A DNA stretch of 32,567 nucleotides, taken from positions 1 to 32,567 of IMG/VR virus record IMGVR_UViG_3300047368_000172. One strand, given 5' to 3'. The stretch comes from a virus. Below, piece after piece: positions 1 to 8,266 of the stretch. Position numbers and translations under genes: made by a program. Each line of letters starts with the position of its first letter. The first letter of the stretch is position 1. The notes under the pieces were generated by a model. It saw only the letters and a program-made list of their open reading frames with translations. It did not search any database and was not told where the DNA came from.

Positions 1-99
1 GAAGAACTTAAAAAGGCCGCACACGAAGCATATGAGGCAAAACTCGAAGCCAAACATGCTAAACGTGAATTGAATCAACTGAAAAAACAAACAAAGTGA
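1..99 (+). CDS. 3' end of a coiled-coil-like protein (partial)
   Basis: An open frame enters from the left edge and ends at TGA (97-99). The 32 visible residues are almost all Lys, Glu, Ala, Leu and His in helix-forming order, as in the tail of a coiled coil. The stop overlaps the GTG start of the next gene (GTGA), the coupling used throughout this window. The function cannot be told from this tail. Confidence 0.6.
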   Translation, partial: EELKKAAHEAYEAKLEAKHAKRELNQLKKQTK

Positions 100-761
100 T
101 TTATGTTTTTGGTGACAGCTGGGCATATGGTTATGGTTTGTCTGACCGAAACAATAACTTTGGCTCTCTCATAGGCCAACATTACAGTCAGCCTGTAGAA
201 AATTACAGTGTTCCTGCAAGTTCAATGGGACATATTACATATGAGGTTATGAAACATGCTGAAAAATTTGAACCAGGTGATAGGGTTATTGTAATATTAC
301 CTCCCGATGTCAGATGGTATCAAATTAACAATGGACACGCTTCTAGTCTTTTTAATGGTATGGAACTATATGAGGATTGGTTAGAGAAACACGGCACAGA
401 AGAGTGGTTTACATACAATCATAGTATGTTTATCTATACTTTAATAAACATCTGTAAACAAAAATCGGATATATTAGAAGATGTTGGACTTGTATTAGCG
501 CACAATTATGGCAAGTTAAATTTACATTCTTATTTTCCTATAGACGATTATTTTCTTGACAAAGAACATAGTTTATGTTACCTTTTAACTGGTAAGGAAT
601 GGTGGGAAACAAATTACGACATTAATATTGATAATCATATGTCTGTAATTGAACACCCTAATTTTTTACCTAATGATAATCACCCTAATGAAACAGGGCA
701 CAAATTGATAGCAGATATGATAGTGAGGAGATTAGAGAATGGATTATCACAGACTAATTAA
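96..761 (+). CDS. SGNH/GDSL-type hydrolase-like protein
   Basis: The 221-residue protein opens with a beta strand leading into GDSW (G6-D7-S8), the block I nucleophile motif of SGNH/GDSL esterases. Near the C-terminus it has DNHPNETGH, which fits the DxxH block V catalytic pair. Family members are esterases or deacetylases acting on acyl, acetyl or carbohydrate esters. In a virion gene cluster it could trim acetyl groups from host surface glycan, but the substrate is inferred. The start is GTG, coupled to the upstream stop. There is no signal peptide, so it acts in the cytoplasm or as a virion part. The family call is fairly secure; the role is not. Confidence 0.7.
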   Translation: MIYVFGDSWAYGYGLSDRNNNFGSLIGQHYSQPVENYSVPASSMGHITYEVMKHAEKFEPGDRVIVILPPDVRWYQINNGHASSLFNGMELYEDWLEKHGTEEWFTYNHSMFIYTLINICKQKSDILEDVGLVLAHNYGKLNLHSYFPIDDYFLDKEHSLCYLLTGKEWWETNYDINIDNHMSVIEHPNFLPNDNHPNETGHKLIADMIVRRLENGLSQTN

Positions 762-861
762 TAATGCTACACGAGCATATGAAAATGCCAAGTCCGAATG
801 GGCTAGAGAATATTGGTTGGAAGTTCTTGCAAAACTTTCACAAAACAATCAACTTCATTAA
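739..861 (+). CDS. small hypothetical protein, 40 aa
   Basis: This short frame starts with ATG inside the 3' end of the SGNH gene (23-base overlap, different frame) and stops with TAA just before the late promoter. The product is amphipathic and helical, rich in Ala, Asn, Glu and Trp (NAKSEWAREYW). It fills the gap exactly, which supports a real coupled gene, but the upstream sequence has no strong ribosome binding site. No family is recognised. Confidence 0.45.
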   Translation: MDYHRLINNATRAYENAKSEWAREYWLEVLAKLSQNNQLH

Positions 862-863
862 CT

Positions 864-871
864 TATAAATA
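864..871 (+). promoter_or_regulatory. T4-type late promoter box TATAAATA
   Basis: An exact match to the T4 late -10 consensus TATAAATA, read by the gp55 sigma factor in T4. Only five bases (gtgtt) separate it from the ATG of the ligase-like gene. With T4 geometry transcription would start at or next to the ATG, giving a leaderless mRNA. Confidence 0.7.
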
Positions 872-876
872 GTGTT

Positions 877-2127
877 ATGAAAACACTATCCTCATATATT
901 GCAGAAGATGCACAGGGTAAAAACCTACACTTAGAACACATTGAAGATGATATTCTAAACTTTGGTGTTGTAGGTGCCCGCGCTTCTATAAATTTTTTGA
1001 GATCCTTGAGGGATATGCTTTCGGGGAGTTCTCGCTCATCCATAAACATGACTGTGAAATGGGATGGTGCGCCCGCAATATTCGCTGGAGTAGATCCTAG
1101 TGATAACAAATTTTTTGTAGCAAAGAAATCAGTATTCAATAAAACACCCTTACTGTATAAAACAGCAAGTGAGATTGATACTGATACAAAGTTACCACAA
1201 TCATTGAAAAGTAAATTTAAAACCGCCCTTACTGAGTTCAGTAAGTTAGGTATCAATGGTGTTTTGCAAGGCGATCTTATGTTTACTAAGAGCGATTTGC
1301 AGTCGGAAACGATTGATGGTCAACGTTATACAACTTTCCAACCTAATACTATTGTCTATGCAGTGCCCTCGGGCTCGCCTCTTGATATAAAAATTAAACA
1401 AGCAAAGATAGGTATAGTTTGGCATACATCGTATTCTGGCAAGTCTCTCCAAGACATGAGAGCATCTTTCGGTGTAAACATAAAACCGCTAACAAAGCCA
1501 TCCTCTGTATGGATGGATGATGCGTCTTATCAGGATATATCAGGACAGGCAACCTTTACTAAAACTGAAACGGATAGTATTACTCGGATCCTTTCAAGTG
1601 TAGGTCTGCAATTTAGAAGAATATCCTCTGCACAACTAAACACATTTCTTGCAATGCAAAATTCATTTACAGGAAAGATGATAGGTGCAAGTTTTAAGAC
1701 ATATAATAACAGTAAAGTTCGTGAAGGACAAAAAGTAACCAACCCCAAGTCACATGCTCAGGGCTATGTCAAATGGGTTGAGAATAAATTTCAAACCGAA
1801 ATTGATAAACTAAAAACAGAAAAGTCTAAAAGTGCATTAGAACTAAAAATGAAAGAAACTGTGAAGGTTATTTCATCGCAGGTTAGTTTGATTGAAAATG
1901 TTACAGCATTTCAGTCAATGATTATTGACGCAAAAATGATAATTATAAACAAACTAAATACTGTTAAGAGTATTGGAACGTTTGTTAAAACTGACAATGG
2001 CTTTAAAGTGACAACACCTGAAGGCTATGTTGCTATTGACAGAATCGAAGGCAATGCAGTTAAGTTGGTTGATAGAATGGAATTTAGTTACAATAATTTC
2101 ACAGCAATTAAGGCGTGGGACAAATGA
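877..2127 (+). CDS. ligase-like covalent nucleotidyltransferase, predicted virion-packaged
   Basis: This 416-residue protein has motifs in the order of ATP-dependent nucleic acid ligases and capping enzymes. KWDGAP (K61) matches the KxDG nucleotidyl-lysine motif I, LQGDLMF (130-136) motif III, PEGYVAIDR (381-389) motif IV and AVKLVDR (394-400) motif V. Motifs III and IV are unusually far apart (about 250 residues), which suggests an insertion. The N-terminus MKTLSSYIAED resembles the T4 internal-protein capsid-targeting peptide MKTYQEFIAE-A, so the enzyme may be packaged in the head. A late box lies 5 nt before the ATG, with no room for a Shine-Dalgarno. The stop overlaps the next start as ATGA. 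Related marine phage proteins may be classed as a family of unknown function. The ligase activity is inference from motifs. Confidence 0.55.
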   Translation: MKTLSSYIAEDAQGKNLHLEHIEDDILNFGVVGARASINFLRSLRDMLSGSSRSSINMTVKWDGAPAIFAGVDPSDNKFFVAKKSVFNKTPLLYKTASEIDTDTKLPQSLKSKFKTALTEFSKLGINGVLQGDLMFTKSDLQSETIDGQRYTTFQPNTIVYAVPSGSPLDIKIKQAKIGIVWHTSYSGKSLQDMRASFGVNIKPLTKPSSVWMDDASYQDISGQATFTKTETDSITRILSSVGLQFRRISSAQLNTFLAMQNSFTGKMIGASFKTYNNSKVREGQKVTNPKSHAQGYVKWVENKFQTEIDKLKTEKSKSALELKMKETVKVISSQVSLIENVTAFQSMIIDAKMIIINKLNTVKSIGTFVKTDNGFKVTTPEGYVAIDRIEGNAVKLVDRMEFSYNNFTAIKAWDK

Positions 2128-2711
2128 GTAAGACTGTAATATTTGCATTTGGTAGAATGAACCCACCTACAAATGGTCATGGCAAACTTATTGCCAAGGT
2201 AAAACGCATGGCGCAACAACAAAGAGCTGACCATTTAATTGTTGCCAGTCATTCTTTTGATAAACTAAAAAATCCACTTGAACCAAGTAAGAAACTGAAA
2301 CATTTACAAGCAATGTTTCCAGGCACAAACTTTGCAACATCTGATAAAACCAATCCTAATTTTATTAAACAACTTGGATTATTGACAGGCAAATATGATA
2401 ACGTAATTATGATTGCTGGTTCGGATAGAGTTCAAGATTTTCAACGTTTGTTAGATACATACAATGGCAAAGACTTTACTTTCAAATCTGCTAAAGTAGT
2501 TTCTGCAGGTGAACGTGACCCAGATGCTGAAGGTGTTGCGGGAATCAGCGCAAGTAAAATGCGCTTGTATGCTAAAAATAACGAATTCAGTAATTTTAAA
2601 CGAGGATTGCCTACAGGTTATCGAGGTGCAAAACAACTTTTCAAAGATGTCAGAGCTGGCATGGAATTGAAAGAAACATATAAATCATTCTCGCAGTTCT
2701 TGAGAGACTAA
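2124..2711 (+). CDS. HxGH-type nucleotidyltransferase (cytidylyltransferase-like)
   Basis: The 195-residue protein has the two signatures of the cytidylyltransferase/NMNAT superfamily. GRMNPPTNGHGKL (10-22) is the T/HxGH nucleotide-binding loop and ISASKMR (141-147) is the ISxSxxR motif. Such enzymes join a nucleotide to a phosphorylated small molecule; the substrate cannot be read here. The ATG chosen overlaps the upstream stop (ATGA); an upstream GTG at 2115 would add three residues. The last ten residues, YKSFSQFLRD, look like the targeting peptides found at the N-termini of its neighbours, but at the C-terminus. It lies in the late virion module with the ligase-like gene, so the two probably share a job. 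Confidence 0.7.
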   Translation: MSKTVIFAFGRMNPPTNGHGKLIAKVKRMAQQQRADHLIVASHSFDKLKNPLEPSKKLKHLQAMFPGTNFATSDKTNPNFIKQLGLLTGKYDNVIMIAGSDRVQDFQRLLDTYNGKDFTFKSAKVVSAGERDPDAEGVAGISASKMRLYAKNNEFSNFKRGLPTGYRGAKQLFKDVRAGMELKETYKSFSQFLRD

Positions 2712-2712
2712 C

Positions 2713-4110
2713 ATGTCTAAAAAGCCTGACTTATCAGAACTTTTTCAAATGCTTTCTGAGGAGAAAGTTAAGCGTTCTGTTGAGCAGGATAAGAAAAGTA
2801 AAAAGTCTAAAAAAATACAAAAAGACTTTATGGAAGAATTCTCTGCTGAGATTAAAAAATTAAAAGAGCAAGAGGAACAACACAAACGAGATGTAGCCGC
2901 AATGGAGGCTTGGTTAACATCTCCGGTTGAGGAAAAAAATGAAGAAGTTGAAGAAATCATTGAAGAACATATTGTGGATATACCTGAAGTCCCTATCGAA
3001 ATTGCAGATGAGCCGGTTCCCATAGAAGAAGAAATTGTAGCAGAAACACCGCTACAAGAGCAAGCCCTTAAATATTTAAATACCAAACGTCAGGAACTTA
3101 CTGAAGAACAACAGTCTGTTAAGATACTTGAGAAGCAGATAGAAGATGTTAAGAAATCTATCACAAGTATTAGACTAGGACTTCAAGGACAAGGCGGCGG
3201 TGGTATTTCCAAACTTAGTCAGGCTGACGACATTGACCGAGCAACCGCATTAGTCAATGATAAGTTTTTAAAATACAATGCAACCACTGGTAAGTTTGTA
3301 GGTGCAGATGCATCAGGAGGCGCTGTTGATTTATCTGCGGTTGACCAAAATATAGTTCCTGCTACAACTGAAACATATGACCTCGGTACAACATCCAAAC
3401 GTTGGAATGATTTGTTCCTAGCAGGTGAAACTATTGACTTGGGCGGCACAAAAATATCTAAGGATAGCAGTGGAGATGTTTCTTTTAAGGATAGTTCTAA
3501 CAATTTGAAAAAAGTTATTGTTGAAGAATTGCACATTGGCACAGGTTCAAACAAACTAAAGTTAACACGGGATTCCAATGGTAAGTTAAAAGCACTTGAT
3601 AATTCTAACGCAAAAGCTAGTCACAATGTAACATTCTCAGAACTTACTGGAACACCGACAACCATTTCAGGTTATGGAATCACAGATGCTTTCGATGGCG
3701 CATATGGTTCGTTGACTGGAACACCTACTATACCAACAGTTTCTAATGATTTTACTAATGATGACCATTCTAAACTAGATGGCATTGAAGCATCGGCTGA
3801 TGTTACCGACACAGCTAATGTCACGGCAGCAGGTGCATTGATGGACTCAGAAGTCACCAACCTTGCACAAGTAAAGGCATTTGATTCCTCGGATTATGCA
3901 ACAGCGGCGCAAGGTGCTAAGGCAGATTCGGCTATACAAAGTGGCGATCTTAGTCCTTATGCTACACTTTCCAATCCGACACTAACAGGAACGCCTGCCG
4001 CACCGACAGCATCGACAGGCACAAACACAACACAAATTGCAACAACAGCTTTTGTTCAACAGGAAATTACTGCTCTGAAAGCTCTGTTGTATGCGTATGA
4101 CCAATCATAG
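2713..4110 (+). CDS. fibre-like virion structural protein
   Basis: 465 residues. Residues 1 to about 160 are charged coiled coil, very rich in Lys and Glu. The rest is Gly/Ser/Thr/Asp-rich and beta-like, with TSKRWNDLFLAG and TIDLGGTKIS, motifs common in marine phage fibre and head-fibre proteins. There are three LTGTP or ELTGTP repeats, and a C-terminal TTQIATTAFVQQE segment typical of tail-fibre repeats. This layout (helical shaft, beta-rich body, trimer-forming end) suggests a fibre or baseplate appendage. The ATG follows the upstream stop by one base. Whether it is a tail, neck or head fibre is open. Confidence 0.65.
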   Translation: MSKKPDLSELFQMLSEEKVKRSVEQDKKSKKSKKIQKDFMEEFSAEIKKLKEQEEQHKRDVAAMEAWLTSPVEEKNEEVEEIIEEHIVDIPEVPIEIADEPVPIEEEIVAETPLQEQALKYLNTKRQELTEEQQSVKILEKQIEDVKKSITSIRLGLQGQGGGGISKLSQADDIDRATALVNDKFLKYNATTGKFVGADASGGAVDLSAVDQNIVPATTETYDLGTTSKRWNDLFLAGETIDLGGTKISKDSSGDVSFKDSSNNLKKVIVEELHIGTGSNKLKLTRDSNGKLKALDNSNAKASHNVTFSELTGTPTTISGYGITDAFDGAYGSLTGTPTIPTVSNDFTNDDHSKLDGIEASADVTDTANVTAAGALMDSEVTNLAQVKAFDSSDYATAAQGAKADSAIQSGDLSPYATLSNPTLTGTPAAPTASTGTNTTQIATTAFVQQEITALKALLYAYDQS

Positions 4111-4118
4111 GAGTTAGA

Positions 4119-4580
4119 ATGAGACTTTCCAAAAATTTTACACTTGCGGAGTTTACAAAGAGTCAAACCGCAACACGCCGGGGTATTGATAATACTCCCA
4201 ATGATGACCATCTTGAAGCGGCAAAGGAATTATTTGAAAACGTAGTTCAACCTGTTCGAGATAATTTTGGTTTAACTGTTATTAACTCCGGTTATCGAGG
4301 ACCCGACTTAAATGAAGCTGTCGGGGGTTCATCCAAATCACAACACTGTAAGGGTGAGGCAGTTGATATTGAGTGCCCAGGTAAATCCAACTATGAAATT
4401 GCAAAATGGATTGAAGATACTTTGGACTTTGACCAACTTATCCTTGAATTTTACACACCGGGTATTCCTGATTCAGGTTGGGTTCATGTTTCCTACAAAC
4501 CAGAAGGTAATCGTAAATCTATACTAACTGCCATGAAAGAGAATGGTAAAACAGTTTATAAGAATGGACTTATTGAATGA
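4119..4580 (+). CDS. M15-type D,D-peptidase (endolysin or virion muralytic enzyme)
   Basis: At 153 residues this fits the compact Peptidase_M15_3 type. The zinc ligands are visible as H76 and D83 in QHCKGEAVDIE and H123 in GWVHVSY, preceded by the usual INSGYR segment. Members cut peptide cross-links in peptidoglycan. A clear AGGAG, partly inside the upstream stop, precedes the ATG. The gene sits between a fibre-like gene and a small membrane-anchored protein, so it may be the lysis endolysin or a wall-opening virion enzyme. No signal peptide is seen, so an endolysin would need a holin. Confidence 0.85.
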   Translation: MRLSKNFTLAEFTKSQTATRRGIDNTPNDDHLEAAKELFENVVQPVRDNFGLTVINSGYRGPDLNEAVGGSSKSQHCKGEAVDIECPGKSNYEIAKWIEDTLDFDQLILEFYTPGIPDSGWVHVSYKPEGNRKSILTAMKENGKTVYKNGLIE

Positions 4581-4852
4581 AGTGGGTTGTAGTTTTTTGG
4601 ATCATCGGTATTTTTCCCGATGGAGATCTCGGCAGTCGTGAGTATCAAATGGTAATGTTTGAACCTATGTTCACGATGGAATCAGATTGTGTTCTATATT
4701 CTTTACAAGCAGAGGAAATTTATTTTCGAGAATTAACTGATAAAATACAAAATAATACAAACTATGTAGATTTTGATCTAGTCACAGAGCCTGAATGTAA
4801 ACAATTAGACACTGAAAACATGGAGTTGATTGATAATGGACCGGATATCTAA
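4577..4852 (+). CDS. hypothetical protein with hydrophobic N-terminus, 91 aa
   Basis: The ATG overlaps the M15 peptidase stop (ATGA), so the two are translationally coupled. Residues 2-13 (KWVVVFWIIGIF) are hydrophobic enough for a short membrane anchor or uncleaved signal, followed by an acidic, polar region with two cysteines. Coupling to a wall hydrolase suggests a lysis-related partner such as a regulator or spanin-like piece. No family is recognised and this role is a guess from context. Confidence 0.55.
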   Translation: MKWVVVFWIIGIFPDGDLGSREYQMVMFEPMFTMESDCVLYSLQAEEIYFRELTDKIQNNTNYVDFDLVTEPECKQLDTENMELIDNGPDI

Positions 4853-5009
4853 AAGATTATATCGCAGACTATATAGACTAAAACAACGCAATACCCCGAT
4901 AACAAGAGATGAACGTAATAATCTTATAAATAGTATAGGATTATACAAACTTGTGTCTAATCGTTCTAAATCGGTTGACCGCATTATACAAGAGCTGTTA
5001 AATGGATAA
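4836..5009 (+). CDS. small basic hypothetical protein, 57 aa
   Basis: An ATG-started frame overlapping both neighbours: 17 bases of the preceding gene and 8 bases of the following one. The product is strongly basic (many Arg and Lys; SKRLYRRLYRLKQR near the start) and helical, so it may bind nucleic acid or be an assembly peptide. The late promoter for the next gene lies inside its coding sequence. No homologous family is recognised. Confidence 0.5.
   Translation: MDRISKRLYRRLYRLKQRNTPITRDERNNLINSIGLYKLVSNRSKSVDRIIQELLNG
4925..4932 (+). promoter_or_regulatory. T4-type late promoter box TATAAATA
   Basis: An exact TATAAATA within the cttataaatag context also seen at 863-872. It lies 69 bases upstream of the 957-aa virion polyprotein gene, inside the small basic ORF. 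A late transcript from here would have a leader of about 64 bases. Confidence 0.65.
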
Positions 5010-7875
5010 AAGTTTATCAGATTTTATTCCTTTAGAAGAAGGTGTAAATGACCCAGGTATCTTCAAGGCAGTATTCCTTGCGGGCGGACCTGGATCTGGT
5101 AAATCTTTTATGGTAGGACGCACCGCATTGCCTGCACTAGGCCTGAAAGTAATTAACTCAGATACAAATTTTGAAAATGCTTTGCGTAGAGCAAATATGG
5201 AACCTACTCCGGAAAATATTATGTCGGATGCAGGTCAGTCTATTCGCGCAAAAGCAAAGTATCTCACACAAAAGCAATTGAGCTTGGCAGTAATAGGCCG
5301 TCTTGGTTTGGTCATTGATGGCACAGGCAAAGATTACGATAAGATTGCAAGGCAAAAAGCAACTCTTGAAAACATCGGTTATGAATGTATGCTTCTGTTT
5401 GTAAACACTGATTTGGAAACAGCACAAGCAAGGAACCAAAAAAGACCGAGAACATTACCAGATAATATTGTCACCAGAATGTGGCAGGATGTTCAAAATA
5501 ATCTCGGTAAGTTTCAAAATGCTTTTGGTAATAATCTGCTTATTGTGGACAATAGCGAAGGTGTAAATGCAGAGGCGGCATCATTGTCTGCTTATAGAAA
5601 AATTACTGCTTGGGTATCAACACCTCCTCGTAGTTACATTGCACAACGTTGGATGAAAAAACAAAGGAATATGGCAATGCACGAATCCTTAAAAGACTGG
5701 TTTGGTAAAGGCAAAAAAGGTGATTGGGTTCGTGTAGGAACCGATGGTGAAATTAAAGGTGACTGTGCGAGAGACCCAGGTGAGGGTAAACCTAAGTGTA
5801 TGCCTCGCAGTAGAGCTCATAGTATGGACAAAGAGGATAGAGCAAAGTCTGCAAGACGTAAGCGGCGTAAGGATCCTGATGTAGATAGACCAGGAACAGG
5901 TAATAAGCCTATCAATGTAAAAACTGAGGCTATTGACAGACACGGTGTTTCCAAAGACGCAACAAAAGCAGAACTGAAAAAAATTAGATCCAATCCTAAA
6001 TCTAGTAAGGGTGCCAAGGATCTCGCACATTTTAAACTGAATATGCACCATAATGAAGAAAATATTGACGAAAAATGCTGGGACTCACATAAGCAGGTAG
6101 GCATGAAGAAAAAGGGCGGCAAGATGGTTCCTAATTGTGTGCCTAAAAACGAGGACCTCGAACCAATGCCTAAACTTTCTAAACTAAAACCTGCTAAATC
6201 TCCCGAGCAGAAAAAACTTATTAAGGGTAGAGAGAAAGATAAAGTTTTCTCTAGTATTGCTGTTGAACAAACAGAACTAGAAGAAATTTCGATGTCAGAT
6301 AGAGTCAAGGCTAAAACTCTTTACAAAGATAAGTATGCAAAACTAACTAGAGCAGTTATCTCTGATTACAGAAAAGATAAGCAAAGAACAGGCACAGCAA
6401 GGCATGGTGTTTATTACTATGCCGGTGAAGTTCTCCGCAAACTAGGGGGTCGCAGTCAACTGAATTCTAGAATACTTGGTGATATGGCCGCACAAAAGTT
6501 GGGTGAAGAATATAAGTATGAATGGGGAACACCTGAAGGCACACAATATATGAAAGCTGTTACACCAGGTGAGCCAGGCAAAACTACTAAGAAAAATAAA
6601 ACGAAATCCAAGAATCATTACAAAGCAGTAGATCAAATGACGGAAGATGTTGTAACAGAAGCAGTTGAATTGTTGGAGAAAAGTAAACCAACAAATCCAG
6701 GACTATGGAGCAGAGCAAAGTCTGCCGCAAGAGCAAAGTTTGATGTGTATCCTTCTGCTTATGCCAATGGTTGGGCTGTTCAATGGTATAAAAAACGAGG
6801 CGGCGGTTGGAGATCTGTAAAAGAAGGTGAAGAGCCAGAAGGCGATATCTTTGCAGAAATGTATAAGTCACCTGCACACAAAAAACTACAAGGGTTTATG
6901 AACAAAAATCGCAAATCTTTCGCATATCAAAATAAAGTAAGAAGCATGGGCGGAACTCCTTTGAAACCAGGCGAACAAAATAAAATGGTTTCCACAAAAG
7001 AAGCGACAGATGACGAGGAAAATTTTAAACCTCACATGATGTATGACCCTAAAACAGGCAAGGCTGTTAAGGCAAAGAAATATGCCGACCATATTGCATT
7101 GGGTAAAAAAGGTTATACACATGATAAGCCTGAAATGAAAGAAGAAAATGGTATTGAATGTCAGGACGGGCATTATTATTGTCGCCAACGTAAGGCATGT
7201 GTTCCAATACCAAAAGGTTATAGGGATCGCGGAGACGGATTTATTGTAAAAGAAGAAGTTGATGACGCAGAATATCTACAAAATCTTCATCAGATTGAAG
7301 TTCATGGGTTTTCAGATAATGAACTTAAAGCAATGGAACTTGAAGTTGATCAAATGACATTTGATGATTTTGTTGATCTCGGAATGTATGACGAAGAAGA
7401 ACTTGAAACTGTAGAAGCAGATGTTAGCGACTATGAGGGTGACATTAACGTAACAGAAGTATTGTCAATCCAAGGTAGAATGAAACGCCGCTTTACTGCA
7501 AGACGCAACAGACAAAAACTTAAGGTTGCTCGTATGCGTAGAGCTCGTATGGCATCAAGTCCTGATAGAATCAAACGCCGTGCCGCTCGAGGTGCTCGTA
7601 ACATGTTTAAGAAACGTCTTGCTCGAGGCAGAGATGTTGGTGCAATGCCGCCTGCAGAGAAGGCTCGTATTGAAACAATGTTGAAGCGTTTCCAACCAAT
7701 AGTTAGTAAACTTGCACAACGTATGATTCCCACAGTAAGACGTGCAGAAATTGGCAGACTAAAAAAACGTGGGGCAATGCAGTCTCAAAAAGCCAAGAAG
7801 TTTAAGATTTCTAAGGGCGGTTCTGCTTCCAAGTATAAGGCTAAGAAGTTTAAAATTAAAAAGGCTAAGAAGTGA
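5002..7875 (+). CDS. modular virion polyprotein: P-loop kinase plus basic DNA-binding tail
   Basis: 957 residues in modules. The N-terminus (KSLSDFIPLEE-G) resembles a T4 capsid-targeting peptide with a prohead-protease site (LEE-G). Residues about 20-205 form a P-loop kinase like polynucleotide kinase or zeta-type kinases: Walker A GGPGSGKS (28-35), VIDGTGKDY, and an arginine-rich lid. A DUF5872-like module follows (SLKDWFGKGKKGDWVR, about 229-300), then short modules common in marine phage head proteins: a CWDSHKQVGM Cys module (359-380), a KPTNPGLWSRAKSAARAKF module and a CQDGHYYCRQRKAC module. From about residue 816 it is extremely rich in Arg and Lys, ending in repeated AKKFKI. Acidic linkers with TE-A or VE-A steps separate modules, so processing into internal head proteins is likely but inferred. 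Confidence 0.7.
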   Translation: MDKSLSDFIPLEEGVNDPGIFKAVFLAGGPGSGKSFMVGRTALPALGLKVINSDTNFENALRRANMEPTPENIMSDAGQSIRAKAKYLTQKQLSLAVIGRLGLVIDGTGKDYDKIARQKATLENIGYECMLLFVNTDLETAQARNQKRPRTLPDNIVTRMWQDVQNNLGKFQNAFGNNLLIVDNSEGVNAEAASLSAYRKITAWVSTPPRSYIAQRWMKKQRNMAMHESLKDWFGKGKKGDWVRVGTDGEIKGDCARDPGEGKPKCMPRSRAHSMDKEDRAKSARRKRRKDPDVDRPGTGNKPINVKTEAIDRHGVSKDATKAELKKIRSNPKSSKGAKDLAHFKLNMHHNEENIDEKCWDSHKQVGMKKKGGKMVPNCVPKNEDLEPMPKLSKLKPAKSPEQKKLIKGREKDKVFSSIAVEQTELEEISMSDRVKAKTLYKDKYAKLTRAVISDYRKDKQRTGTARHGVYYYAGEVLRKLGGRSQLNSRILGDMAAQKLGEEYKYEWGTPEGTQYMKAVTPGEPGKTTKKNKTKSKNHYKAVDQMTEDVVTEAVELLEKSKPTNPGLWSRAKSAARAKFDVYPSAYANGWAVQWYKKRGGGWRSVKEGEEPEGDIFAEMYKSPAHKKLQGFMNKNRKSFAYQNKVRSMGGTPLKPGEQNKMVSTKEATDDEENFKPHMMYDPKTGKAVKAKKYADHIALGKKGYTHDKPEMKEENGIECQDGHYYCRQRKACVPIPKGYRDRGDGFIVKEEVDDAEYLQNLHQIEVHGFSDNELKAMELEVDQMTFDDFVDLGMYDEEELETVEADVSDYEGDINVTEVLSIQGRMKRRFTARRNRQKLKVARMRRARMASSPDRIKRRAARGARNMFKKRLARGRDVGAMPPAEKARIETMLKRFQPIVSKLAQRMIPTVRRAEIGRLKKRGAMQSQKAKKFKISKGGSASKYKAKKFKIKKAKK

Positions 7876-7982
7876 AGCCTAATAAATATTTAAAGAAGCC
7901 TAAACTAAAGGATATTCCGAAAGAGGAAGCAATGAAAAGGCTTTGGAAAGACAATAACAAAGTAGGGTCGGGTAAGAAATGA
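7872..7982 (+). CDS. small basic hypothetical protein, 36 aa
   Basis: A GTG-started frame overlapping the polyprotein stop (GTGA) and ending in an ATGA overlap with the next gene, so it bridges the two genes exactly. The product is very Lys-rich (KYLKKPKLKDIPKEE), like the tail of the polyprotein before it. It could be a separate basic internal peptide or a remnant of a longer fusion. No family is recognised; the reading rests on the tight overlaps. Confidence 0.45.
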   Translation: MKPNKYLKKPKLKDIPKEEAMKRLWKDNNKVGSGKK

Positions 7983-8260
7983 AAACGTTTGTAGATTTTA
8001 TTAATGAAGATATGTCAGGCATGACAGTAAAAGGTGGTCACAAACTTCCCGTATCAAAGGGTGCCGGCCTTACCAAAAAGGGCGTTGAAAAATATCGCCG
8101 TCAAAATCCAGGCAGTAAATTGAAAACTGCCGTCACTACACCTCCTAGCAAATTAAAGCCAGGCAGTAAGGCAGCCAAAAGACGTAAATCATTTTGTGCA
8201 AGATCCAGAGGCTGGACAGGTGAACGAGGTAAAGCTGCCAGACGTAGATGGAATTGCTAA
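7979..8260 (+). CDS. small basic virion protein with capsid-targeting-like N-terminus
   Basis: 93 residues. The first ten (MKTFVDFINED) closely follow the T4 internal-protein targeting pattern MKTYQEFIAE. The rest is basic and of a type common in marine phages (DUF6321-like, tentative): GAGLTKKGVEKYRRQNPG, then SFCARSRGW, and a C-terminal RRRWNC. Its size, charge and targeting peptide suggest an internal head protein packaged with DNA, like T4 IPI-III. It is coupled by ATGA to the preceding mini-gene. Confidence 0.65.
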   Translation: MKTFVDFINEDMSGMTVKGGHKLPVSKGAGLTKKGVEKYRRQNPGSKLKTAVTTPPSKLKPGSKAAKRRKSFCARSRGWTGERGKAARRRWNC

Positions 8261-8266
8261 TCCCAC

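Noticed and set aside
5817-6308. 163-codon minus-strand frame inside the polyprotein gene
   Set aside because: Rich in Ser, Leu and Phe as expected from the reverse of a Lys/Glu/Arg-rich gene; no ribosome binding site or family motif.
7881-7888. AATAAATA late-box-like sequence
   Set aside because: Inside a small coding frame and about 90 bases from the next main start; similar matches inside nrdA and the epimerase gene show it occurs by chance.
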